This document shows positions 32,463 through 39,834 of a DNA stretch of 39,834 nucleotides, one piece after another. The notes under the pieces were generated by a model. That model saw nothing but the letters and a program-made list of their open reading frames with translations. It had not been told where the DNA came from and searched no databases. The stretch lies in NCBI GenBank assembly GCA_017881345.1, contig JADGQZ010000240.1:1-39834 (forward strand), read 5' to 3'. Position 1 is the first letter of the stretch, and every line of letters begins with the position of its first letter. This DNA comes from Myxococcaceae bacterium. Its GTDB lineage: Bacteria; Myxococcota; Myxococcia; Myxococcales; Myxococcaceae. The translations under genes and the position numbers were made by a program.

Positions 32463-33521
32463 GTGTCCGCGTCCGCCCCCATCACGGTCGACGGCTCCGC
32501 CGGAGGTCAGTCGCTCCGGACTGCCCTGACCCTCTCGCTGATCACCCAGCGGCCCTTCCGCGTGGAGGGGTTCTGCGCGGCCAGGGTCGCCCCGGGGCTC
32601 CGGCCGCGGCACCTGGGGCTCCTCCGGGCCGCCGAGGCGCTCGGGGGCCGCGTCGAGGGCGGACAGGCCGGAGCGCTGAATTTCGCCTTCCAGCCGAGCC
32701 CGGTGACCGCCGGGAGCCGGGTGCTGGAGCTCGGCGCGTCGACGCCGGCGTGCCTCGTCTTCCAGTGCCTGTTCTACCCCCTGGCCCTCGCCGGGGGCGG
32801 GGAGCTGCGGCTGCTCGGGCTCACCCACGCGCCGAAGGGGCCGACCTACCACCACCTCGCCTGGGTGTGGCTGCCCCTGCTCGAGGCCTACGGGCTCCGG
32901 GCCACGCTCTCGCTCCAGCGCGCCGGGTTCTGGCCCGAGGGCGTGGGCGAGTTCCGCGGGCTGGTCCAGCCGCCGGGCGAGCCGCCGCTCCGGGTGGAGG
33001 TGCCGGCGCGCGGAACGCTGCAGGACGTGGAGGTCCGGAGCCTCGTGGGCGGCGTCCCGTTCGAGACCGCCGCACGCCAGGCCCGGGCCGCCGAGGCGGC
33101 GCTCCGCGAGCAGGGCATCTACTGCCACGCCGAGAACCTGCCGCTCCCGGTGGGAAAGACGCCGGGGACGCTGGTCTTCATCCGCGCGCAGTTCGAGAAC
33201 ACCTTCGCCGCGTTCGCCGCGGTGGGGGACCGGAGCGCCTCCCCCGAGGACGTGGGCGCCCGGGCAGCGCAGGCCCTCGCCGACTTCATGCAGTCGCCCG
33301 GCGCGCTGGATGAGCACCTGGCCGATCAGATCCTCCTGCCGGCGGGGCTGCTCGCCGGGGGACGGCTCGGCGCTTCCTCGCCAGCCACCACCCGCTTCAC
33401 CGCGGCCCGCATCACGCCCCACCTCCGGGTCACCGCGGCGCTGCTCCAGGAGTTCCTCCCCGTGAACGTCGAGGTTCAGGAGACGGGCGAGGTGGCGATC
33501 CTCCCGCGTCCGGCGGCGTGA
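32463..33521 (+). CDS. rtcA: RNA 3'-terminal phosphate cyclase RtcA
   Basis: RtcA uses ATP to turn an RNA 3'-phosphate into a 2',3'-cyclic phosphate. The 352 residues start with ITVDGSAGGQSLRTALTLSLIT and contain LRPRHLGLLRAAEALGG and DEHLADQILLPAGLLAGG. The AMP-accepting histidine is H320 in ITPHLRVTAALLQEFLP, lined up with the catalytic His of the E. coli enzyme. The domain order is complete. The start is GTG 32463. Neither RtcB ligase nor the RtcR activator is in the window. It sits between a lipoprotein and sppA, not in an rtc operon. Confidence 0.88.
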   Translation: MSASAPITVDGSAGGQSLRTALTLSLITQRPFRVEGFCAARVAPGLRPRHLGLLRAAEALGGRVEGGQAGALNFAFQPSPVTAGSRVLELGASTPACLVFQCLFYPLALAGGGELRLLGLTHAPKGPTYHHLAWVWLPLLEAYGLRATLSLQRAGFWPEGVGEFRGLVQPPGEPPLRVEVPARGTLQDVEVRSLVGGVPFETAARQARAAEAALREQGIYCHAENLPLPVGKTPGTLVFIRAQFENTFAAFAAVGDRSASPEDVGARAAQALADFMQSPGALDEHLADQILLPAGLLAGGRLGASSPATTRFTAARITPHLRVTAALLQEFLPVNVEVQETGEVAILPRPAA

Positions 33522-33570
33522 GGGACGTGCGCCGGTCCCCCGACAGGCGCTAGAGAGTGGCCGGGCTTCC

Positions 33571-35295
33571 GTGCTCCGACCTCTCGCCGCCGCGCTGGTC
33601 AACCTCGTCCTGCTCCTGGTGGCGGTGGTGCGCACGCTGCTCCGGATGCTCGGGCGCCGCCGCGCGCCGGTCTACGTCCGCTTTCTCCTGAAGGGAGACC
33701 CGCCGTACCGCCAGCCGCTGCAGCGGCGGTGGCCCTGGGGACGCGGACGGCACGCACCTGGACAGGTCACCTCGCTCCATCTGTTCGACGAGGCACTGGA
33801 CACGCTCGCGGCGGACCCCGCGGTGAAGGGCATCGTCCTCGAGGTGCGGTCGCTCGCGATGCCGCCAGCGAAGCGCGCCTGGGTCGCGGAGCGGCTCGCC
33901 GCGTTCCGCGCCCGGGGCAGGGAGGTCGTCGGCACGGCGGTGAGCGCCGGGAACGCCGAGTACGCGCTCCTCTGCGCGGCCGACCGCATCGCGCTCCCCC
34001 GCGCCGGCAGGCTCGAGCTCGCGGGATTCCTGGTCGAGGCCACCGCGGCGGGAAGAGCGTTCGAGCAGCTCGGCATCCGGCCGGAGTTCGTCCGCCGGGG
34101 GGACCACAAGACGGCCCCGGAGCTGTTCACCCGGGCGGAGGTGTCGCCCAACCAGCGCGCCGCGCTCGAGCAGTTCCTCGACGAGCGCCACGGCGAGCTG
34201 GTCGACGCGGTCGCCCGGGGACGCCGTCTCACCGAGGTCGAGGCGCGGGCCCGCGTGGACCTGGGCCCGTACAGCGCGACGCGTGCGCGGGCGCTCGGGC
34301 TGGTCGACACCATCGCCGACGACCTCGAGCTGCCCGGGGCGCTCGGGCTCGACGCCGACGAGCAGCGGGCGATGAGCGGGACCGCCGGCATCGGCACGTT
34401 CCAGGACTGGGAACGCTCGCGCCGGCTGCCCCGCGTCCGCTGGATGCCCTGGAGGCGGCCCACCCGGCTTGCCGTCGTGTCGGTGTCGGGGATCATCGCC
34501 CAGGCACTGTCCGGCGCTCCGCCGGTGGGCCCCACCGTCGCCGGGTCCGAGACCCTGGTCGCGGGACTCCGGGCCGCGGCGCTCGACCGCCGGAGCCCCG
34601 CGGCGGTGCTCTACATCAACAGCCCCGGCGGCAGTGCGCTCGCCTCCGAGCTGGTGCTCGCCGAGGTGCGCCGGCTCGCGGCGCGCAAGCCCGTCATCGC
34701 CTACGTGGACCGGGTGGCGGCCTCGGGTGGCTACATGGTCGCGCTCGGGGCGAAGGAGATCTGGGCCAGCCCCGGCAGCGTCCTGGGAAGCATCGGCGTG
34801 TTCGCCGGCAAGTTCGACGTCTCACCGCTGCTCGCGAGCGCCGGGGTGCACCGCGAGGTGCTGACCCGCGGGGAGCACGCGGGGCTCCTCACCTCGGCGC
34901 GCCCGCTGTCCGCCGGGGAACGCGAGGCGCTCGAGGTCGAGGTGGAGGAGGTCTACACACGCTTCGTGGAGCTCGTCTCGGAGCACCGCAAGCTCGACCC
35001 CGAGGCCGTGCGCGCCCGCGGCGAGGGCCGGGTGTACACCGCCGCCCGCGCCCAGGCGGCAGGGCTGGTGGACACGCTCGGCGGCTTCGAGGCCGCGTGC
35101 GCCCGGGCCTTCGCGCTCGCCGGGCGGACGCCGCGGCGCTTCGAGCTCCATCCGTTCGGGCTCCCGCGGCGCCGCCTCCCGCTGCTCTCGCTCCTGCGGA
35201 GCGCGCTCGCCCCGGCGGTGTACGCACTCTGGTGGCCGTCCTGGAGCGGACCCGGGCTCCGGGGCAGCGAGGACTTCGGCGCGGACTGGCGATAG
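33571..35295 (+). CDS. sppA: Signal peptide peptidase SppA, long (67 kDa-type) form
   Basis: SppA is a membrane serine protease that degrades leftover signal peptides, using a Ser/Lys dyad. The long form has two tandem domains, Lys in the first and Ser in the second. K180 lies in RRGDHKTAPELFTR and S385 in RVAASGGYMVALGA. The clpP-like phrase SPGGSALASELVLAEV precedes the Ser. A hydrophobic segment (5-22) anchors the N-terminus. The start is GTG 33571. Length is 574, near the usual 600 of the long form. Confidence 0.9.
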   Translation: MLRPLAAALVNLVLLLVAVVRTLLRMLGRRRAPVYVRFLLKGDPPYRQPLQRRWPWGRGRHAPGQVTSLHLFDEALDTLAADPAVKGIVLEVRSLAMPPAKRAWVAERLAAFRARGREVVGTAVSAGNAEYALLCAADRIALPRAGRLELAGFLVEATAAGRAFEQLGIRPEFVRRGDHKTAPELFTRAEVSPNQRAALEQFLDERHGELVDAVARGRRLTEVEARARVDLGPYSATRARALGLVDTIADDLELPGALGLDADEQRAMSGTAGIGTFQDWERSRRLPRVRWMPWRRPTRLAVVSVSGIIAQALSGAPPVGPTVAGSETLVAGLRAAALDRRSPAAVLYINSPGGSALASELVLAEVRRLAARKPVIAYVDRVAASGGYMVALGAKEIWASPGSVLGSIGVFAGKFDVSPLLASAGVHREVLTRGEHAGLLTSARPLSAGEREALEVEVEEVYTRFVELVSEHRKLDPEAVRARGEGRVYTAARAQAAGLVDTLGGFEAACARAFALAGRTPRRFELHPFGLPRRRLPLLSLLRSALAPAVYALWWPSWSGPGLRGSEDFGADWR

Positions 35296-35315
35296 GCTGC
35301 CGCTCTCTGCCTGCC

Positions 35316-35876
35316 GTGCGCGTCCTCACCGTCCTCCTGCTCCTCGCCGCCGGGTGCAGCACCGCGCCGCGTGTCTCGCCGGCCGAGGCCTACCTGGGTG
35401 CGCTCGAGCGGGACGACCTGGACACCGCCTGGTCGCTCACCTCGACGCGCTACCGGCAGCAGACGGATCGCGCCTCCTACGTGGCCCGCATGTCGGATCC
35501 GGCGGCCCGGGCGGCCCACGTGGCCCGGATGCGCGCGGCGCTCCTCGACGCGGCGCCGGAGCTCCTGGACGTCCTGCCGCCCCCGGCGCAGCCGGCCGAG
35601 GCTGTGCGCGCCCTGGTCCGGGCGGCCAGGGCGGGCGACTTCGTCGTGGCGCTCAGGTGGCTCGCCGCGTCCGAGCGGACCCGCTACACACAGGAACGTC
35701 TCGCGAGGGACTTCCAGTCCGCGCCCGGCACCGAGCTGCGGCTGTCGATCGCGCTCGCCGCGGTGGAGCGCCCGGGCGAGACGGCGGGCAACGAGACGCG
35801 CTGGGCGTTACCGGGAGGAGGCGCCGTCCGGGTGGTCATCGAGGACGGAAGCCCCCGGGTGCTGGCGCTGGAGTGA
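35316..35876 (+). CDS. Lipoprotein, unknown
   Basis: The frame begins at GTG 35316 and runs 186 residues. It has a clean lipobox (LLLLAAGC, Cys at 14). The body is helical and acidic/basic (AEAYLGALERDDLDTAWSLTSTRYRQQ) and looks like the DUF-type NTF2-like lipoproteins that bind small ligands, but I cannot place it. It lies 20 bases after sppA and is followed by a perfect 20-base palindrome. Confidence 0.6.
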   Translation: MRVLTVLLLLAAGCSTAPRVSPAEAYLGALERDDLDTAWSLTSTRYRQQTDRASYVARMSDPAARAAHVARMRAALLDAAPELLDVLPPPAQPAEAVRALVRAARAGDFVVALRWLAASERTRYTQERLARDFQSAPGTELRLSIALAAVERPGETAGNETRWALPGGGAVRVVIEDGSPRVLALE

Positions 35877-35891
35877 CGTTTGACAGCCGGC

Positions 35892-35911
35892 GCACCCTCG
35901 CGCGAGGGTGC
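35892..35911. promoter_or_regulatory. Perfect 20-base palindrome before mrp
   Basis: The arms GCACCCTCGC and GCGAGGGTGC are exact complements with no spacer, so the DNA is a perfect dyad. As RNA it would fold into an 8-pair stem with a GCGC loop. It lies 15 bases after the lipoprotein stop and 42 bases before the mrp ATG. No T-run follows, so it may be an operator or a terminator-like hairpin. Confidence 0.45.
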
Positions 35912-35953
35912 CCGCCCCCGGGGCACCACCCCCCTGGGCCATTGGGAGTGACG

Positions 35954-37030
35954 ATGCCGACCGAGAAGGACGTGCTCGCGGCGCTGAGCACGGTGATGGA
36001 CCCCGAGCTCAACGTGAGCCTGGTGCAGGCCGGGATGGTGAAGGGGGTCCGCGTCGACGGGGGCCGCATCTTCGCCACCATCGAGCTCACCACGCCCGCC
36101 TGCCCGCTGAAGGCGAAGATCCAGGCCGACGCCGAGGCCGCGCTCAAGGCCCTCCCCGGCGTGAAGGGGCTCGAGCTCTCGTGGAGCTCGCAGGTGCGCG
36201 GCCAGCCGCAGGCCGCGGGAATGCTGCCAGGGGTGAAGAACATCATCCTCGTCGGCGCCGGGAAGGGCGGGGTGGGGAAGAGCACCGTGGCCGTGAACCT
36301 GGCGGTGGCGCTGGCGAAGCACGGGGCCAGCGTGGGCCTGCTCGACGCAGACTTCTACGGCCCGTCCATCCCCATGATGACCGGGCTCTCGGATCAGCGT
36401 CCGGTGAGCCCCGACGGGAAGAGGCTCGAGCCGCTCGAGGCGCTGGGCATCAAGGTCATGTCGCTCGGGTTCCTGGTCGAGCCGGACCAGGCGCTCATCT
36501 GGCGCGGTCCCATGCTGCACGGCGCGCTCCAGCAGCTCATGCGCGACGTGAACTGGGGCGCGCTCGACTACCTGATCATGGACCTTCCGCCGGGCACCGG
36601 CGACGTCGCGCTCACCGTCTCGCAGAGCATCCGGGCCGCGGGCGCGGTGCTGGTGACGACGCCGCAGGACGTGGCCCTGGCGGACGTGGTCCGGGCCAAG
36701 CACATGTTCGACAAGGTGCAGATCCCGGTGCTCGGCATCGTGGAGAACATGAGCCAGTTCGTCTGCCCGCACTGCGGGAAGTCCACGCCCATCTTCCACC
36801 ACGGCGGTGGGCGCCGGGCCGCCGAGCTCTTCGGCGTGCCGTTCCTCGGCGAGATTCCCCTCGAGCTGGCCGTCCGCGTGGGCGGCGACGACGGACGTCC
36901 CATCGTGGCCGCAGCCCCCGAGTCGGCCGTGGCCCAGGCCTTCCTCGCGGTGGCCCGGGCGGTGGCCGGCCGGGTGTCCGTCGCCAACGGCGCGCGCGCC
37001 CCCGCGGCAGCCGTCCCCGCGACGAGCTAG
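35954..37030 (+). CDS. mrp: Mrp/ApbC family iron-sulfur cluster carrier
   Basis: Mrp proteins hold a 4Fe-4S cluster at a dimer interface and pass it to target enzymes using ATP. The 358 residues have an N-terminal MIP18/DUF59 domain (MPTEKDVLAALSTVMDPELN through 75), deviant Walker A (G101AGKGGVGKST), DADFYGPSIP and the switch IWRGPMLHGALQQ. The cluster cysteines C271-x2-C274 (VCPHCGKS) are present. The ATG at 35954 has GGGAG five bases upstream. Confidence 0.93.
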   Translation: MPTEKDVLAALSTVMDPELNVSLVQAGMVKGVRVDGGRIFATIELTTPACPLKAKIQADAEAALKALPGVKGLELSWSSQVRGQPQAAGMLPGVKNIILVGAGKGGVGKSTVAVNLAVALAKHGASVGLLDADFYGPSIPMMTGLSDQRPVSPDGKRLEPLEALGIKVMSLGFLVEPDQALIWRGPMLHGALQQLMRDVNWGALDYLIMDLPPGTGDVALTVSQSIRAAGAVLVTTPQDVALADVVRAKHMFDKVQIPVLGIVENMSQFVCPHCGKSTPIFHHGGGRRAAELFGVPFLGEIPLELAVRVGGDDGRPIVAAAPESAVAQAFLAVARAVAGRVSVANGARAPAAAVPATS

Positions 37031-37039
37031 CCTCGGGTC

Positions 37040-37483
37040 ATGGCCCACGCCCCCAGCGACGAGGACGAGCTCGACGTGGACACGCCGGACGCGCCCGGGG
37101 AGGCCGTGCGCGGATCCATCGTCGATGCGATGCGCAAGGTCGCCTTCGCTGGCCTGGGTGCGCTCTTCATGACAGAGGAGGGCATCCGCTCCCTCGCCGG
37201 TCAGCTGAAGCTGCCCAAGGAGGCGCTGGGGTTCGTCCTCTCGCAGGCGGAGCGGACCAAGGACGAGGTCGGGCGCGTGCTCTCCGACGAGCTCCGCCGC
37301 TTCCTGCGCTCGGACAAGCTCCGCGAGGACGTCCTGCAGCTCCTCTCCGGGATGCGGATGGAGGTCACGGCCAGCGTCCGGCTGGTTCCCGATCCGGATC
37401 GCAAGCCGGGGGAGCCCGGCGCCAGGCCGCGCGTCGAGGTGACGAACGTGCGCACCCGGGGCTCGCGGAAGAAGCCCGACTGA
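37040..37483 (+). CDS. Conserved-type small protein of unknown function
   Basis: The 147-residue protein starts acidic (DEDELDVDTPD), has a hydrophobic-helical middle (VAFAGLGALFMTEEGIRSLAGQLKLPKEALGFVLSQAERTKDEVGRVLSDELRRFL) and ends Arg/Lys-rich (TRGSRKKPD). The helical region recalls polyhydroxyalkanoate phasin or amphipathic-helix proteins, but there is no specific motif. It begins nine bases after mrp and shares one base with the next gene. Confidence 0.6.
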   Translation: MAHAPSDEDELDVDTPDAPGEAVRGSIVDAMRKVAFAGLGALFMTEEGIRSLAGQLKLPKEALGFVLSQAERTKDEVGRVLSDELRRFLRSDKLREDVLQLLSGMRMEVTASVRLVPDPDRKPGEPGARPRVEVTNVRTRGSRKKPD

Positions 37484-37878
37484 TGTCGTCGAGCGGCCCG
37501 GGAGCGGCGGCCGTCAGCCCCGGCAGGAGCCCTCTCTGGCGCCGGCTCGTCCCTCTCGCGCTCATCGGGGCGGGGCTCGTGCTCTGGCGCAGCCCGCTCC
37601 TGCCACAGCCGCACACCCTGATCTGGGACCGACCGTTCGGTCTGGATCTGGCCTCCGCCGAGGTGCAGCTCTGGCGCGGGAACACGCTGCTCGCCCGGGC
37701 GGAATGGCCAGACGCTTCGCAGGGAACCCTCACCCAGCAGCTGACGCTCCGCGCCGGGGCGATCCGCGTCCTCAGCTTCGCGCGGCTCCGCGACGGCACC
37801 GAGCGGCGCGGGACCCAGGAGCTCCAGCTCGGCGGCGACGAGGTGGTGCACGTCCCTCTCCTCCCTGGCGGGCGTTGA
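37483..37878 (+). CDS. Small membrane-anchored protein, unknown
   Basis: The 131-residue reading begins at ATG 37483, inside the previous stop (TGATG). It has one hydrophobic segment (about 21-40: RRLVPLALIGAGLVLW), then a soluble beta-rich part (AEVQLWRGNTLLARAEWPD, TLRAGAIRVLSFARLRDGTE). The layout is a single-span protein with an external domain. No family is recognised. The one-base overlap suggests co-translation with the gene before it. Confidence 0.65.
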   Translation: MSSSGPGAAAVSPGRSPLWRRLVPLALIGAGLVLWRSPLLPQPHTLIWDRPFGLDLASAEVQLWRGNTLLARAEWPDASQGTLTQQLTLRAGAIRVLSFARLRDGTERRGTQELQLGGDEVVHVPLLPGGR

Positions 37879-37921
37879 CCGGCCCGGAAGCCGACAGTAG
37901 AGAGCCGGGCCGAGGCGAACG

Positions 37922-38776
37922 ATGGCCAACGAGCACGTGCTGGTGGTCGGTGCAGGTCAGATGGGGGCGGGCATCGCCCAGGTCGCGCTGACCGCCGGAC
38001 TCCGCGTCACCCTGGTGGACGTGGCGAAGGAGGCGGTGGAGAAGGGCGCCGGGCGTATCCGCGGCGGCCTCGACAAGCTGCGCGAGAAGGGCAAGCTCGA
38101 GCCGCACGCCGAGAAGGCGGCCCTCGAGCGGCTCCACCTGGCGACGAACATCCGCGAGGTTCGCGATCCGGACGTGGCCATCGAGGCCGCCACCGAGAAC
38201 GAGGAGCTGAAGCGGCGGATCTTCCAGGACCTGGACCAGGTGGTGCGCCCCGGGGGCGTGCTGGCCACCAACACCTCGTCCATCCCCATCACCCGCATCG
38301 CCGCGGCCACCCGGCGGCCGGACGCGGTCATCGGGATGCACTTCATGAACCCGGTGCCGGTGATGCAGCTGGTGGAGCTCATCCGCGGCGCCGCCACCTC
38401 CGACGCCACGTTCGAGTTCACCCGGCTCCTGGCCCAGACGATGGGCAAGACGGTCGTCACCTCGCGCGACTACCCGGGCTTCATCGTCAACCGGATCCTC
38501 ATCCCGATGCTGAACGAGGCGGCCTATGCCCTGATGGAGGGGCTGGGGACGGCCGAGGACATCGACACCGCGATGAAGCTCGGCACCAACCAGCCCATGG
38601 GTCCCCTCCAGCTCGCGGACTTCATCGGGCTGGACACCGTCCTCTTCATCGCCGAGGTGATGCACCGGGGACTCGGCGACCCCAAGTACCGGCCCTGTCC
38701 CTTGCTCCGGCAGTACGTGGACGCCGGGTGGCTGGGGAAGAAGACCGGGCGCGGCTTCCACGTGTACCAGCGCTGA
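37922..38776 (+). CDS. hbd: 3-hydroxyacyl-CoA (3-hydroxybutyryl-CoA) dehydrogenase
   Basis: This 284-residue enzyme oxidises 3-hydroxyacyl-CoA with NAD, or runs the reverse in butyrate-type routes. It has the Rossmann start (VVGAGQMGAGIA), catalytic-site S119 (NTSSIPIT), H140 (GMHFMNPVPVM) and the PGFIVNRIL phrase. The single-domain size is that of the short Hbd/PaaH type. GAGGCG precedes the ATG. It heads a run with an enoyl-CoA hydratase and an acyl-CoA dehydrogenase. Confidence 0.92.
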   Translation: MANEHVLVVGAGQMGAGIAQVALTAGLRVTLVDVAKEAVEKGAGRIRGGLDKLREKGKLEPHAEKAALERLHLATNIREVRDPDVAIEAATENEELKRRIFQDLDQVVRPGGVLATNTSSIPITRIAAATRRPDAVIGMHFMNPVPVMQLVELIRGAATSDATFEFTRLLAQTMGKTVVTSRDYPGFIVNRILIPMLNEAAYALMEGLGTAEDIDTAMKLGTNQPMGPLQLADFIGLDTVLFIAEVMHRGLGDPKYRPCPLLRQYVDAGWLGKKTGRGFHVYQR

Positions 38777-38786
38777 GGAGACGGGG

Positions 38787-39569
38787 ATGTCCGACGTCAA
38801 CGTCCGGGTGGAGCTCGACGGTCCGTTCGCCACGGTGACCGTGGACCGTCCGAAGTCGCTGAACGCGCTCGACAGCCGCACCCTCGAGGAGCTGGAGAAG
38901 GCCTGCGCCCACCTCTCGGGTCGCCCGGAGCTGCGGGGCGTCATCGTCACCGGGGCAGGCGAGAAGGCCTTCGTCGCCGGGGCCGACATCGCCGAGATGA
39001 ACGGCATGGACGAGACCCGCGCCCGGCACTTCGGCGCGCTGGGACAGCGGGTGATGGACGTCATCGCCGCGCTCCCCGTCCCGGTGGTCGCCGCGGTCAA
39101 CGGGTTCGCGCTCGGCGGCGGGTGCGAGCTCGCGCTGGCCTGCGACTTCATCTACGCCTCGGAGAACGCGAGGTTCGGGCTCCCCGAGGTCAGCCTGGGC
39201 ATCCTCCCAGGATTCGGGGGGACGCAGAGGCTGACCCGGCTCGTCGGGCGTGCCCGGGCCAAGGAGCTCATCTTCACCGGCGACATGATCGACGCGGCGC
39301 GAGCCCGGGAGATCGGCCTGGTGCTCGACGTCGTCCCCCTGCCGAAGCTCCTCCCGCACGCCCGGGCGGCGCTGGAGCGGGTGGCGCAGAAGGGGCCGCT
39401 GGCCGTCCGCCGCGCCAAGGAGGCCATCGATCGCGGCGCCGACCTCGAGCTCGCCGACGGGCTGCACCTCGAGCGCGAGGTATTCTCCGACCTCTTCGAT
39501 TCCGCCGATCGCCGCGAAGGGATGAAGGCCTTCCTCGAAAAGCGCCCACCCAGCTTCACCGGCCGCTAG
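38787..39569 (+). CDS. Enoyl-CoA hydratase/isomerase family (crotonase)
   Basis: This 260-residue protein hydrates a 2-enoyl-CoA. The two catalytic glutamates are E114 (GGGCELALACD) and E134 (FGLPEVSLGILPGFGGTQR), and the oxyanion phrase VAGADIAEM is present. It is a full-length crotonase with both Glu, so a true hydratase rather than an isomerase is likely. It begins ten bases after hbd with a GAGGAG site. Confidence 0.92.
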   Translation: MSDVNVRVELDGPFATVTVDRPKSLNALDSRTLEELEKACAHLSGRPELRGVIVTGAGEKAFVAGADIAEMNGMDETRARHFGALGQRVMDVIAALPVPVVAAVNGFALGGGCELALACDFIYASENARFGLPEVSLGILPGFGGTQRLTRLVGRARAKELIFTGDMIDAARAREIGLVLDVVPLPKLLPHARAALERVAQKGPLAVRRAKEAIDRGADLELADGLHLEREVFSDLFDSADRREGMKAFLEKRPPSFTGR

Positions 39570-39584
39570 AACGACACGATCCGA

Positions 39585-39834
39585 ATGGACTTCGAACTGA
39601 CCGACCTGCAGCGCGAGACCCAGCGCCTCACCCGCGAGTTCGCGGCGCGGGAGCTGATCCCCGCTGCCCGGAAGCTGGACGAGGAGCACCGCTTCCCCGC
39701 GGAGACGGTGAAGAAGATGGCCGAGCTGTCGCTGCTCGCCGTGGCCGTCCCGGACGAGTGGGGCGGGGCGGGGCTGGACAACGTCTCCTACGCCCTGGCC
39801 ATCGAGGAGCTCAGCCGCGGGGATGCGTCGGTGG
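39585..39834 (+). CDS. Acyl-CoA dehydrogenase, N-terminus, cut by window edge
   Basis: The first 83 residues (MDFELTDLQRETQRLTREFAARELIPAARKLDEEHRFP, then MAELSLLAVAVPDEWGGAGLD) match the N-terminal helical domain of acyl-CoA dehydrogenases, which make the 2,3-double bond with FAD. EWGGAGLD is the standard phrase before the middle domain. It completes, with hbd and the hydratase, a beta-oxidation or butyryl-CoA type set. The rest lies past 39834. Confidence 0.88.
   Translation, partial: MDFELTDLQRETQRLTREFAARELIPAARKLDEEHRFPAETVKKMAELSLLAVAVPDEWGGAGLDNVSYALAIEELSRGDASV

Noticed and set aside
1-39834. tRNA, rRNA, CRISPR array, insertion sequence or prophage
   Set aside because: I looked for short direct repeats with spacers, transposase motifs and RNA gene landmarks and saw none. 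The only recombinase is a housekeeping Xer type.

Overview
The window is a dense, very GC-rich stretch of bacterial chromosome (third codon positions almost always G or C, many GTG starts). About 33 genes sit with very short gaps. I see no rRNA, tRNA, CRISPR array, transposase, integrase island or plasmid gene. The gene mix points to Myxococcota, perhaps close to Anaeromyxobacter: a class III cyclase with FHA and GAF domains, a TPR/cyclic-nucleotide-binding protein, an ECF sigma factor with a secretin-N-like membrane partner, a KGG-repeat protein, and trpS-scpA-scpB-rluB next to a Xer recombinase. This lineage call is inference from gene content and style, not from a marker-gene comparison.

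Layout. Positions 1-5.5 kb hold the start of a 2Fe-2S protein (minus), a DUF4239-like membrane protein (plus), an aldehyde dehydrogenase (minus) and a tightly overlapping minus-strand unit: ECF sigma factor, zinc-type anti-sigma factor, and a membrane protein joining an STN domain to bactofilin-like repeats. At 5.5-8.8 kb, truD (minus) and a zinc ribbon-FHA-GAF-adenylate/guanylate cyclase gene (plus) are divergent, with only 34 bases between start codons. Positions 8.9-12.8 kb hold a GIDE-like membrane protein, an exported protein of unknown function, an HExxH protein and a DUF1624-type membrane acyltransferase. UbiB (minus) and mutS (plus) are divergent at 12.9-17.4 kb. A small membrane protein (minus), an N-acetylmuramoyl-L-alanine amidase and glnD follow.

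From 22.4 kb to the end everything is on the plus strand. A 306-base gene-free leader precedes a KGG-repeat stress-type protein. Then come a YciO/Sua5-family gene, a Xer recombinase, trpS, scpA, scpB and rluB. XerD and ScpAB both serve chromosome segregation. RluB ends in a 460-residue Arg/Gly/Pro repeat tail. Next come a TPR protein with two cyclic-nucleotide-binding domains, a lipoprotein, rtcA, sppA, another lipoprotein, the Fe-S carrier mrp and two small unknown genes. The window closes with a beta-oxidation/butyryl-CoA type run: 3-hydroxyacyl-CoA dehydrogenase, enoyl-CoA hydratase and the start of an acyl-CoA dehydrogenase.

The features I find most worth following up are four. The RluB repeat tail is paired with a smaller basic tail on TruD. 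A cyclase and a candidate cyclic-nucleotide receptor lie in the same window. The sigma/anti-sigma/STN-bactofilin-like unit looks like an envelope-sensing module. The KGG gene has a leader with two overlapping inverted repeats.
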